NCBI GenBank assembly: GCA_001683845.1
Contig: LXQI01000036.1
Coordinates: forward strand, 33,017-70,657
Length of the DNA: 37,641 nucleotides
Origin: Erythrobacter sp. ANT-B3C2
GTDB taxonomy: Bacteria > Pseudomonadota > Alphaproteobacteria > Sphingomonadales > Sphingomonadaceae
Reading direction: 5' to 3'
In this document: positions 9,270-19,023 of the stretch, in pieces
Position numbering within the stretch: the first letter of the stretch is position 1
Layout of the letters: every line of letters starts with the position of its first letter
The notes under the pieces: model-generated
Databases searched by the model: none
What the model saw: only the letters and a program-made list of their open reading frames with translations
Told to the model about the DNA's origin: nothing
Translations under genes and position numbers: made by a program

Positions 9270-10038
9270 ACGTCCCGGAGCGCAGCACACCACCGGATCA
9301 TCGCCGCTGCGAGGGGCGAAGTCGCACCGCTTGGCTGCGAGCGGCGGGGCCGGTCTCGCCTCTGGCTGGCGGAAATGGAACCCGGCTGAACGTGGTGGAA
9401 CTCACGCCGGGCGCGTGGTTCGCTATCCGTCGACCTCACCAATGCCGCCCATCGGCTGAGGGGTAGCGCCGGGTTCATTCATTGGTTCATTGCTGCCCCC
9501 ACCAATATCGCGGGCAAGGCAGCAGCAGAGGCAATGGAGATCAAAAGGAGATTTCTCGGCGCGATAGCGCGATCCGCCATCGTCGGGCGCAGGCAAGCGA
9601 GCGGATGCGGCTGGTCCGGAGGTTATACGGGAGTGGCGTGCGGCATCGTGAACCGGATTGCCGAGTCCGACATCTCGTGCGGGATTATCCACGAACCGGT
9701 GATCCCCCGCACCGAGCCCTTCTTGCGGTTGCTCGGTGATCTGGCCGGCTTCCGGCAAGCTGCCAACGCGCTTCGCGCCCGACAGCATGCTAACCGGAAG
9801 CGTCCACCCCGCTAATGTGAGCCGCTCTAGCCCTCCCCCGAGAGCCGTCTTTCCCCCACTCTCCCGCCGAAGCCGATCCCAAGCACTGGCGGAATGGCCG
9901 CGCTCGAACGAATCCGCTTCGACGTCCTGCCAGCCCCACCCTGCCAGCCCACCCTGCCAGCCCCGACCGCCAGGCCGCGCCCTGCAAGCCACCCACCTGC
10001 AAGCCGCGCCCTGCGGCCGGCCCGCCCACAAGCGCCGC
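9270..10038. other. 769-nt stretch with no convincing gene
   Basis: It lies between the convergent methyltransferase (+) and the SH3-like lipoprotein (-). Short open frames exist on both strands (for example 9534-9815 + and 9479-9580 -), but none has a ribosome site, family similarity or the codon pattern of its neighbours. No tRNA-like fold or clear terminator is seen. It may hold the remains of a lost gene. The right end carries the tandem repeat listed separately. Confidence 0.55.
9926..10005. repeat. Short degenerate tandem repeat, CCTGCCAGCCC unit
   Basis: CCTGCCAGCCC occurs at 9926, 9940 and 9953 (periods 14 and 13 nt), followed by two related CCTGCAAGCC units at 9981 and 9996 (15 nt apart). 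It sits just 3' of the lipoprotein stop at 10039 and lies outside any confident gene. It looks like a minisatellite-like slippage tract. Confidence 0.75.
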
Positions 10039-10743
10039 TCAGTCGCCCGCGACCAGGCTCGTGACGGTCCAGCGATTGTTGCGGCGGGCGGCGGTAAGGC
10101 GGTAGTCGAGCATGCTGCGCAGCGAACCCGTTGCCATGAAGCCACGCGTTCCGTCGGGCAAAGCGATCGGCTGGAACGCCGCGCCCGGCTGCAGGGCCTC
10201 GATCGCCACTACGTCCCAGGTCACCCGGCCGATCTCGGGCGCGGCCGCGTCCGGCGCCGAGTATACGGGCACCTCGCTGCCGGTGACGAGCATCGCCGAG
10301 CCAGTGTCGCGCAAGGTGAGTTCCTGCGCGGCGATCCACGGGATCGTGATACCGCCCTGAGCGTTGGCCGCGCAGCCGAGCGAGAGCATCCTCTGCAACT
10401 CGCTCCACAGCGGATTGTCCGCGCCAGATAGGCGACTGCGCAACTCGGCCGCACCCGTGCCGCCGCCGAAATCGAGCTTGATATCGTTTGCCGCAAGCGG
10501 TGCCAGCAGGGCCGGGTCGCGATCGCGGATGGCGGTGGAGAGGCGGGCGCGGAAGGCGCTCGCCCCGGGAATGTCGGTGCATTCGTCGCGCGGGGCGAAG
10601 CGACCCGGCGCCAGAACCGGCGGCGTCGATGCCGCGGGCTGGACGATCTTCCCGGCGGTTTCAGCGACCCGCGCCGCCGGCGGCTCGCTCCGGTCGCACG
10701 CGGCAAGGGTCAGCAGCAGCGCAAGGCCGATCAACCGTCTCAT
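10039..10743 (-). CDS. Lipoprotein with SH3-like C-terminal domain
   Basis: 234 residues. The lipoprotein signal is MRRLIGLALLLTLAAC with lipobox LAAC and C16 as acylation site. The middle region is unassigned. The C-terminal part (about 150-210) has the alternating hydrophobic pattern of a bacterial SH3 domain (EVPVYSAPDAAAPEIG, followed by GTRGFMATGSLRSML). It is probably a periplasmic-facing envelope protein; the ligand is unknown. It overlaps the upstream rmuC stop by 4 nt, so the two genes are translationally coupled. Confidence 0.8.
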   Translation of the reverse strand: MRRLIGLALLLTLAACDRSEPPAARVAETAGKIVQPAASTPPVLAPGRFAPRDECTDIPGASAFRARLSTAIRDRDPALLAPLAANDIKLDFGGGTGAAELRSRLSGADNPLWSELQRMLSLGCAANAQGGITIPWIAAQELTLRDTGSAMLVTGSEVPVYSAPDAAAPEIGRVTWDVVAIEALQPGAAFQPIALPDGTRGFMATGSLRSMLDYRLTAARRNNRWTVTSLVAGD

Positions 10744-12173
10744 CCCGCGCTCCGCGCCTCCCCTGCCCGCGCCACCCCGACCAGCCGGGGGTTCGCCGGT
10801 TCCTCTCCATCGGCCGCCACGTCCGCGGCGGTGTAGCGCGGCGCGCTCTCCACCAGCGAAACCTCCTCGACTTCGCGCTTGCCGATCTCGATCCCCTTGT
10901 CGCGCAATTTGCGGGCCGAAGACAAGACGTTGCGTTCGAAGCTGCCGACGAACTTGTTATAATTCCCCACCGCCGTCTCCAGCCCCGAGCCGACCCGCTT
11001 CAAATGCTCGCCCGCCACCGCGATCCGGTCGTACAGCTCGGTTGCCAGCATACCGATCGCGCGTGCCTCCTGCGCCAGCGCGTCCTGCCGCCAGACCAGC
11101 GCCACAGTCCGCGCGATCGCCACCAGATTGGTGGGCGTCGCCAGCAGCACGCGCCGCTCGAATGCGAAATCCCACAGTGTCGGATCGTGCTCCAGCGCAG
11201 CGGCGACGAAATGCTCGCCGGGCACGAACATCACCACGTAATCGGGCGCCTCCTCGAACTGGCTCTGATAGCTCTTGGCACCCAGCTGTTGGACGTGGTT
11301 GCGCATCGAACGGGCATGCGCATCGAGCGCCGCCTTGCGCGCCTCGTCGGTGTCGGCCTCGAACGCCTGCTGGTAGGCGTTGAGCGATACCTTGGCATCG
11401 ATCACCAGCTTGCGCGCCCCTGGCACCCGCACGATCGCATCGGGCCGCAGCCGGCCATCCTCGGTGTCGATCGAATGTTCGAGATCGAAATCGGTGTGCT
11501 CGGAAAGGCCACAGCTTTCCAGCACATTGCGCAGCGCCTGCTCGCCCCAGCGGCCCCGCGCCTTGGGCGCATTGGTGAGCGAATTGCCCAGCCGCGCCGC
11601 CTCGCGCCGCACCTCCTCCTGCCCCTCGCGCATCGACTGAATCAACCCGGTGAGCTGGCCGAAGCTGTCCACCCGCGCGTTCTCCAGCGCCTCCACCTGC
11701 ACCTCGTAGCTCTTGAGCCGCTCGCCCACCGGCGCTAGCAGCGCGCGGAGCTTCTCCTCGGAGGCCTTTTCGGAATGGCCGAAGCGCTCGGTGGCGCGCT
11801 CGAGAAAGGCGTCCTGCGCGCGGGTCAGCACGGCCGATCCGGTGTTCTCAAATTCCTTCAGCAGCGCGGTGCGCGATTCCTCCAGCAGCCGCCGCTGCTC
11901 TGCAAAGCCGGCGGCCTGCGTCTTCAGCGTCGTCAGCTCCTCGCGCGCGAGATCGAGCTGCGCGGCCAGCCGGTCCGCCCGCTCGGCCCGCTCGCTCATC
12001 GTCGCCAGCTCGGGGACAATGCGCGAGAGCTTCTCGGTGAGCGTCTTGCACTCGCCCTCCTTCTCGCCGTGGCGGCTGCGCCAGTCGGCGATCGGCCGCG
12101 TGCCAAGGAACCAGCCGATCGCCACCCCCGCCAGCAGCGCCACCAGCAGCAGAACGATCGCGACAGCGTCCAT
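10740..12173 (-). CDS. rmuC: RmuC family protein (predicted nuclease linked to DNA recombination)
   Basis: 477 residues. An N-terminal membrane anchor (about 4-24) is followed by a long coiled coil (about 40-190) and the RmuC domain (about 200-440). Conserved features are RGRWGEQALRNVLE (206-219) and the PD-(D/E)xK-like core with D245 in LRPDAIV and DAK at 259-261. RmuC limits inversions at short inverted repeats in E. coli; its biochemical activity is not firmly shown. An exact alphaproteobacterial SOS-box match lies 18 nt upstream of the start. Confidence 0.93.
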   Translation of the reverse strand: MDAVAIVLLLVALLAGVAIGWFLGTRPIADWRSRHGEKEGECKTLTEKLSRIVPELATMSERAERADRLAAQLDLAREELTTLKTQAAGFAEQRRLLEESRTALLKEFENTGSAVLTRAQDAFLERATERFGHSEKASEEKLRALLAPVGERLKSYEVQVEALENARVDSFGQLTGLIQSMREGQEEVRREAARLGNSLTNAPKARGRWGEQALRNVLESCGLSEHTDFDLEHSIDTEDGRLRPDAIVRVPGARKLVIDAKVSLNAYQQAFEADTDEARKAALDAHARSMRNHVQQLGAKSYQSQFEEAPDYVVMFVPGEHFVAAALEHDPTLWDFAFERRVLLATPTNLVAIARTVALVWRQDALAQEARAIGMLATELYDRIAVAGEHLKRVGSGLETAVGNYNKFVGSFERNVLSSARKLRDKGIEIGKREVEEVSLVESAPRYTAADVAADGEEPANPRLVGVARAGEARSAG

Positions 12174-12191
12174 CGGAACCTCTCATTGCAA

Positions 12192-12206
12192 GAACATAAA
12201 ACGAAC
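12192..12206 (-). promoter_or_regulatory. LexA (SOS) box upstream of rmuC
   Basis: On the minus strand the site reads GTTC-N7-GTTC (GTTC at 12206-12203 and 12195-12192) with an AT-rich spacer. This is the direct-repeat operator recognised by alphaproteobacterial LexA. It ends 18 nt before the rmuC start codon, where bound LexA could block transcription. Confidence 0.65.
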
Positions 12207-12400
12207 ATACAACGCGCTCGCATCACGGGCAAGCGGACCGACAAGGTCCTTCCACACGGCGAGCCAACGATGGCTGCTCCGACTGGCACGGTATCGGTTG
12301 CGATCTGCTTAAGGGCATGGACGCTCACCTCAAGCGCCGAGGATCCGTCGTCCCCCGCAAATGCCGCCGCGAAGCCTGCCCACCTTCGCACGCTCCGCCG

Positions 12401-12793
12401 TCAACCGTCGTCGCGACGGGTCTTGCGCTGCTGCCAGGGCCAGCGGCCGTTGATCTCGACCTCCAGGCTGAAGGAGAGGAAGGTGCGGATCAGCACGATG
12501 GCGCCAAGCACCAGCACGCTCTCGACTGTCGGCTGGACCGCCACAGACTGGATGATGTCGGCCGCGACCAGCAGCTCCAGCCCCGTCAGGATCGAACGGC
12601 CGAGCGCTTTGCGAAAGCCCGCAATCGGCGTGCGATCGGTGGAGCCCGGGATCAGGTGCTCCAGCCGGGCCATCGCCAGCCCCAGCCGCCCGAACGCATA
12701 GAGCGTGCCGCAGATGATGACGACGATGCCGCCGAGTTCGAACCAGAGCGCCACATCGCGCGAGATCGTCAGCAGGCGTTCTTCTGAAAGCAT
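12401..12793 (-). CDS. DUF1622 membrane protein
   Basis: 130 residues from ATG 12793, starting MLSEERLLTISRDVALWF. Hydrophobic segments lie at about 20-40 (GGIVVIICGTLYAFG), about 75-90 and about 93-112. Between them is the DUF1622 loop with FRKALGRSILTGLELLVAADI, and the basic tail is WPWQQRKTRRDDG. Function is unknown. A TTG at 12832 in the same frame would add 13 residues but lacks a ribosome site. It lies upstream of rmuC on the same strand, 227 nt away, and the SOS box falls in that gap. Confidence 0.82.
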   Translation of the reverse strand: MLSEERLLTISRDVALWFELGGIVVIICGTLYAFGRLGLAMARLEHLIPGSTDRTPIAGFRKALGRSILTGLELLVAADIIQSVAVQPTVESVLVLGAIVLIRTFLSFSLEVEINGRWPWQQRKTRRDDG

Positions 12794-13018
12794 CACTGGT
12801 TTGAACAGGGAGGCAGCGGAAGGTTCCCGCAACGGCTTGGTAGCGTGGCCTGCGTGAAAGGCTCAGATCGGAACCAGCTCGCCGCCCTGCCGACTCAGGC
12901 TCCACTCATCCAACCAGGCCAGAGCCTACGGTAGCAGAACAGTCCGGCAAACCACGGCCCGGAGCACCCTTATCGACGCGCACCCAGCCCACCGCCATCG
13001 GCAAGCCTGCAGCGGCCC

Positions 13019-13585
13019 TCAGGCCGCCTTGCGCGCCTTGTCGAGCTTCTTGAGCGCCATGTTGCGCTTCAACCGGCTGAGGCGGTCGATGAACAGGATG
13101 CCGTCGAGGTGGTCCATCTCGTGCTGGATGCACACGGCGAACAGCCCCTCCAGCGCCTCCTCGTGGAGGTTGCCCTCCACATCGTGCCAGCGCACGCGGC
13201 AGGCCTTGGGTCGGTCCACATCGGCGTAGATGTCGGGGACGGAGAGGCAGCCTTCCTGATAGCTGCCCAGCTCCGCGGCCGGGTCGATGATCTCGGGGTT
13301 TACGAACACGCGCGGGTTGTTGATCACCGGGCGGTGGTCATGCCCGCAGCCATGGTCGCCGCAATCTTCCGGAGCCGCCTCGGGGTCCGGCTCCTGCAAG
13401 TCGATCACGAGCACGCGCAGCGGCACGCCGATCTGGATCGCGGCGAGGCCGATGCCATGCGCATCGTACATCGTCTCGAACATGTCGGCCACGAGCGTCT
13501 TCAACTCGGCATCGAAGCGCTCGACGGGCTTGGAGATGATCTTCAGCCGGGGGTCCGGCACTTCAAGAATTTCACGGATTGCCAT
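13019..13585 (-). CDS. def: Peptide deformylase
   Basis: 188 residues. It removes the formyl group from new N-termini. All three motifs are present: GIGLAAIQIG (motif 1), EGCLSVP (motif 2, metal Cys) and HEMDHLDG (motif 3, two metal His and catalytic Glu). The N-terminus AIREILEVPDPRL is typical. Between motifs 1 and 2 is an insertion rich in acidic residues, Cys and His (EDCGDHGCGHDHR). ATG 13585 is chosen because the codons before it are not family-like. It follows ligA on the same strand, 79 nt downstream. Confidence 0.95.
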   Translation of the reverse strand: MAIREILEVPDPRLKIISKPVERFDAELKTLVADMFETMYDAHGIGLAAIQIGVPLRVLVIDLQEPDPEAAPEDCGDHGCGHDHRPVINNPRVFVNPEIIDPAAELGSYQEGCLSVPDIYADVDRPKACRVRWHDVEGNLHEEALEGLFAVCIQHEMDHLDGILFIDRLSRLKRNMALKKLDKARKAA

Positions 13586-13611
13586 GGCCCCAAGATAAGG
13601 GATTTGCGCCC

Positions 13612-13626
13612 GAACGGCAAGGGAAC
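13612..13626 (-). promoter_or_regulatory. Possible second LexA-box match upstream of def
   Basis: GAAC at 13612-13615 and 13623-13626 with a 7-nt spacer, 26 nt before the def start, reading GTTC-N7-GTTC toward def. The spacer is GC-rich, unlike the rmuC site, and def is not an expected SOS gene, so chance is a serious alternative. Confidence 0.25.
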
Positions 13627-13664
13627 GGCGCCCCACCCTCCCGGCGCCGCGCCGCAGACCGCCG

Positions 13665-15821
<2,157 letters not shown>

Positions 15822-16310
15822 TCAGTTCGCCAGGATGCGCCGGTCGCCGGTGAAGCGCCAGGCGCCCTCCGCGTAGGCCATGGCGTAATGCATCGCCGGG
15901 CTGCCCGGGCGCGACACCCAGCCGCCGCATTGCTCGGGCGTGCTGCAGGTGACATCATAGACCTGCACCAGCACCGCTCGCTCGCCGGTGAAGCCGTCCT
16001 CGGGTGGCGGGGTATCGGTCTCGCAGCGGGCACGCGGGGCGAGGCGCGGGAAGCGGGCGATCAGCGCCTGCTCGTCCTCGGCGGAAAGGCCGCCCGGGCG
16101 CAGCTCCACGCAGGTGGTCGGCGGATCCGCGGCGGTGCCAAGCCCGGCGAAGTGCTCACCCAGCGCATGTTCGATCAGCGCCAGCGCCGGTCGCTCACGG
16201 TCCTCAGCGAGCTGCGGCGGCACGGGAGCGGTGGCGGGCTCGTTCACGCAGGCACCCAGCGCGGCGGCGGCGAGAAGCGGGAGCAGGCGGAGGGCAAGGG
16301 GGTAGCGCAT
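15822..16310 (-). CDS. Predicted lipoprotein, unknown function
   Basis: 162 residues from ATG 16310. The signal is MRYPLALRLLPLLAAAALGAC with lipobox LGAC and C21. The mature part has a Pro-rich linker, two pairs of cysteines (TTCVELR and RCETDT; DVTCSTPEQCGGW) that may form disulfides in the periplasm, and a C-terminal strand region (MAYAEGAWRFTGDRRIL). I do not recognise a named family. The frame extends 24 codons upstream but that part is not signal-like. It sits between recN and ligA. Confidence 0.75.
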   Translation of the reverse strand: MRYPLALRLLPLLAAAALGACVNEPATAPVPPQLAEDRERPALALIEHALGEHFAGLGTAADPPTTCVELRPGGLSAEDEQALIARFPRLAPRARCETDTPPPEDGFTGERAVLVQVYDVTCSTPEQCGGWVSRPGSPAMHYAMAYAEGAWRFTGDRRILAN

Positions 16311-16388
16311 GCCCGCAAGTCTAGCGCCTCGGTTCCCAAGCGCCAATGGCCCACGCGCCAAGAGGTTGCACACCGGGGCCAACAGGTC

Positions 16389-18065
16389 TCACACGCCCTC
16401 CAGCAGCCGCTCGGCCTGAGCGCGGGCCTCGTGGGTTATCTCCGCGCCCGAAAGCATCCGCGCGATCTCCTCCTGCCGTCCGCCGGCATCGAGCCGGCTG
16501 ACCGAGGTGCGCGTGACCACCCCCTCGGACCCATTCGCACTTGCCTTGGCGATCAGATAATGCGTGCCGCCCCGTGCGGCGACCTGCGGGCTGTGGGTTA
16601 CCGCCAGCAGCTGACCCCCCTCCGCCAGCCGGGCAAGCCGCACGCCGATTGCGCTCGCCACCGCGCCGCCCACGCCCCGATCGATCTCGTCGAAGATCAC
16701 CGTCGCCGCACCGCCCTGTTCGGCCAGCGCCACCTTCAGCGCCAGGATGAAGCGGCTGAGCTCGCCCCCGCTGGCGATCTTGGTGAGCGGGGCGAAGTCG
16801 GCGCCGGGGTTGGTGGCGATCAGGAACTCCACCGCATCCATTCCGGACGGCCCCCAGCGATCCTCGGCCAGTTCGGTGATGGCGGTGCGGAACCGCGCGG
16901 CATCGAGCTTGAGCGGCGCCAGCTCTTCCGCGACCGCCCGGTCCAGCCGCGTTGCGGCCTCGATGCGAAGGGCATGCAAGGCGGTTGCGAGCTGCTTGTA
17001 GCGCTCGCCGGCGGCGCTTGCCGCGCGCTGCAAATCGCCCAATGCGGCATCTCCGGCCTCGATGGCGTCGAGCCGTGCGCGAAGCTCGCGCATCGTTTCG
17101 GGCAAGGCGTCGACCTCGCAATTGTGCTTGCGGGCGAGCGCGCGCAGATCGAACAGGCGGGTCTCGATCCGGTCCAGCTCTGAGGGTTCGAACAGCAGCG
17201 CCTCGGCCGCCGCCTCCAGCTTCTCCTCCGCCTCGCCAGCCTCGATCACCGCGCGGTCGAGCGCCGCCAGCGCCTCGGCCAGCAGCGCGTGTTCGGGGGC
17301 GATCCGGTCGAGCCGGCGGGCCGCCTGCCGCAGCTGGGCCAGCGCCGAATCCGAACCGTCCCACACCGGGCGCAGCGCCTCCAGGTCGCCGGCCAGCTTC
17401 TCGCCCTTCTGCATGTCCGCCCGGGCCAGTGCGAGCGCCTGCTCCTCGCCCGCCACCGGCTCGATCGTGGTGAGTTCGGAGAGGTGGGCGAGCAGCAGGT
17501 CCTGCTCGGCACGGGCCTGCTCGATCGACGCCTGCGCCTGCTTCAGCCGCGCCTCGGCCATTCGCCACCCGGCCCAGGCATTTTCCACCAAGGATAGATC
17601 CGCGCCGGCGAAGCGATCGAGCAGGGCGCGGTGGCCGCGCGGGTTGACCAGCCCGCGATCGTCATGCTGGCCGTGCAGTTCGACCAGCGCCGGGGCGATC
17701 TGGCGCAGCAGCGCGGCGCCCACCGGCTGATCATTGACGAAGGCCTTGGAGCCGCCATCGGCCCGCACCCGGCGGCGCAGGATCAGCGGTTCGCCCGGCT
17801 CGGCCTCGATCTCAGCTTCTGCCAGCGCCTCCGCAACGGGCGGCGGCAGGGTAGCGAATTCGAAGCTGGCGGTGACGCTCGCCTGATCGGTACCGGCGCG
17901 CACCAGAGCGGTTTCCGCGCGATTGCCGAGCACCAGGCCAAGCGCATCAAGCAGGATCGACTTGCCCGCCCCGGTTTCGCCGGTGAGCACACCCAGACCC
18001 GGGCCGAAGGCAAGGTCGAGCGCCTCGATCAGGACAACATTGCGGATGGCAAGGGCGGTCAGCAT
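16389..18065 (-). CDS. recN: DNA repair ATPase RecN
   Basis: 558 residues, full-length SMC-like protein for double-strand-break repair. Walker A is GETGAGKS (29-36). A central coiled coil (about 150-380) is followed by the ABC signature ASGGELSRF and Walker B TVIFDEIDRGVGG. It is 81 nt downstream of bamD. I see no exact LexA box just before it, although recN is SOS-controlled in many bacteria; an imperfect match lies upstream of bamD. Confidence 0.97.
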   Translation of the reverse strand: MLTALAIRNVVLIEALDLAFGPGLGVLTGETGAGKSILLDALGLVLGNRAETALVRAGTDQASVTASFEFATLPPPVAEALAEAEIEAEPGEPLILRRRVRADGGSKAFVNDQPVGAALLRQIAPALVELHGQHDDRGLVNPRGHRALLDRFAGADLSLVENAWAGWRMAEARLKQAQASIEQARAEQDLLLAHLSELTTIEPVAGEEQALALARADMQKGEKLAGDLEALRPVWDGSDSALAQLRQAARRLDRIAPEHALLAEALAALDRAVIEAGEAEEKLEAAAEALLFEPSELDRIETRLFDLRALARKHNCEVDALPETMRELRARLDAIEAGDAALGDLQRAASAAGERYKQLATALHALRIEAATRLDRAVAEELAPLKLDAARFRTAITELAEDRWGPSGMDAVEFLIATNPGADFAPLTKIASGGELSRFILALKVALAEQGGAATVIFDEIDRGVGGAVASAIGVRLARLAEGGQLLAVTHSPQVAARGGTHYLIAKASANGSEGVVTRTSVSRLDAGGRQEEIARMLSGAEITHEARAQAERLLEGV

Positions 18066-18146
18066 CGGGAGCTCCCGCTCTAGCTCACCTGTGCCCGCGC
18101 GTCACCGGCACGAAGGCGCCTGTGCCCAGCCCGCGTCTGCCTTTTC

Positions 18147-18947
18147 TCAGCCGCCGGCGACCGCCAGCTGCCCGGGCGCGTGGCGCTGGATCAGCGAATA
18201 GGCCCGCTCGTACCATTCGCTGCCCGGATAATTGGCGCCGAGCACGGCGGCATATTTGCGCGCTTCCTCGTGAACGCCGAGCGCAAGGCTGGTCTCTGTG
18301 AGGCGGAACAGCGCCTCGGGCGCATGGCTGGTGGTCTGGTAGTTCTCGACCACGTTCTGGAAGCGGATCTGCGCGGAAAGCCAGCGGCCCGAACGCTCGT
18401 AGAAGCGGCCGATCTCCATGTCCTTGCCGGCGAGATGGTCGCGCACCAGGTCCACCTTCAGCCGCGCATCGGCGGCATATTGCGTGCCGGGATAGCGGCG
18501 CTGCACCTCCTGCAGGGCCTGCAACGCCTGTTCGGTGATCTTCTGATCCCGCTGCACGTCGCTCACCTGCTCGTAATAGCTGAGCGCGATGAGGTAATAG
18601 GCATAGGGCGCATCCCGGTTGCCCGGGTGGATCGAGAGGAAGCGCTGCGCCGACTGGATCGACTTGTTGTAATCCTGGCGCAGATAGTAGCTGAAGGCGC
18701 TCATCAGCTGCGCCCGCCGCGCCCATGGCGAATAGGGGTGCTGGCGCTCCACCTCGTCGAACAGGGCGGCGGCGGTGGCGGTATCGCCCCGGTCGAGCCG
18801 GCTCTTGGCGGCGGTGTAGAGCGATTCCACGTCGCGCGCGACATAGGCGGTATCGATCGAATCCCCCCGGCCTCCGCCGAAGGTGGAGCACCCGGCGAGG
18901 GTGAAAGCGGCGAGCGTTGCGGCGATGGTGGGGAGGCGGGCGATCAT
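18147..18947 (-). CDS. bamD: Outer-membrane protein assembly lipoprotein BamD
   Basis: 266 residues. The lipoprotein signal ends FTLAGC with C20 acylated. The mature protein has TPR repeats (about 45-240) with the BamD pattern, for example WARRAQLMSAFSYYLRQDY and SALSYYE-like segments (YLIALSYYEQV). It is the essential BAM-complex subunit in the periplasm. ATG 18947 gives the clean signal peptide; the open frame upstream (to 19085) is not protein-like. It precedes recN on the same strand, as in many alphaproteobacteria. Confidence 0.95.
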   Translation of the reverse strand: MIARLPTIAATLAAFTLAGCSTFGGGRGDSIDTAYVARDVESLYTAAKSRLDRGDTATAAALFDEVERQHPYSPWARRAQLMSAFSYYLRQDYNKSIQSAQRFLSIHPGNRDAPYAYYLIALSYYEQVSDVQRDQKITEQALQALQEVQRRYPGTQYAADARLKVDLVRDHLAGKDMEIGRFYERSGRWLSAQIRFQNVVENYQTTSHAPEALFRLTETSLALGVHEEARKYAAVLGANYPGSEWYERAYSLIQRHAPGQLAVAGG

Positions 18948-18992
18948 GCAGCGCCTATAGCGGCGGTGGCACTGAACGCCAAGTGAAGCTGT

Positions 18993-19013
18993 CGGCGCCG
19001 AGAACCGGCGCCG
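18993..19013 (-). terminator. GC-rich hairpin after lepA
   Basis: CGGCGCCG (18993-19000), 5-nt loop, CGGCGCCG (19006-19013): a perfect 8-bp stem starting 10 nt after the lepA stop. No T run follows on the minus strand, so it may be a pause or processing hairpin rather than an intrinsic terminator. Confidence 0.45.
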
Positions 19014-19023
19014 CAGCCCCGGC

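Noticed and set aside
9479..9580. 33-codon minus-strand frame with a hydrophobic stretch
   Set aside because: Looks like a signal or membrane segment (LLLISIASAAALPAILVGAA) but has no ribosome site, and I know no similar protein. Too short to call.
9534..9815. 93-codon plus-strand frame
   Set aside because: No recognisable domain, no ribosome site and codon use unlike its neighbours.
12801..12828. GGAAC...GTT on the minus strand before the DUF1622 gene, like an EcfG promoter
   Set aside because: Spacing is one base short and the start would fall on the ATG itself, requiring a leaderless mRNA.
18974..18988. GAAC-N7-GAAG upstream of bamD-recN, a near LexA box
   Set aside because: One core mismatch in a GC-rich region. 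Attractive because recN is often SOS-controlled, but not good enough to call.
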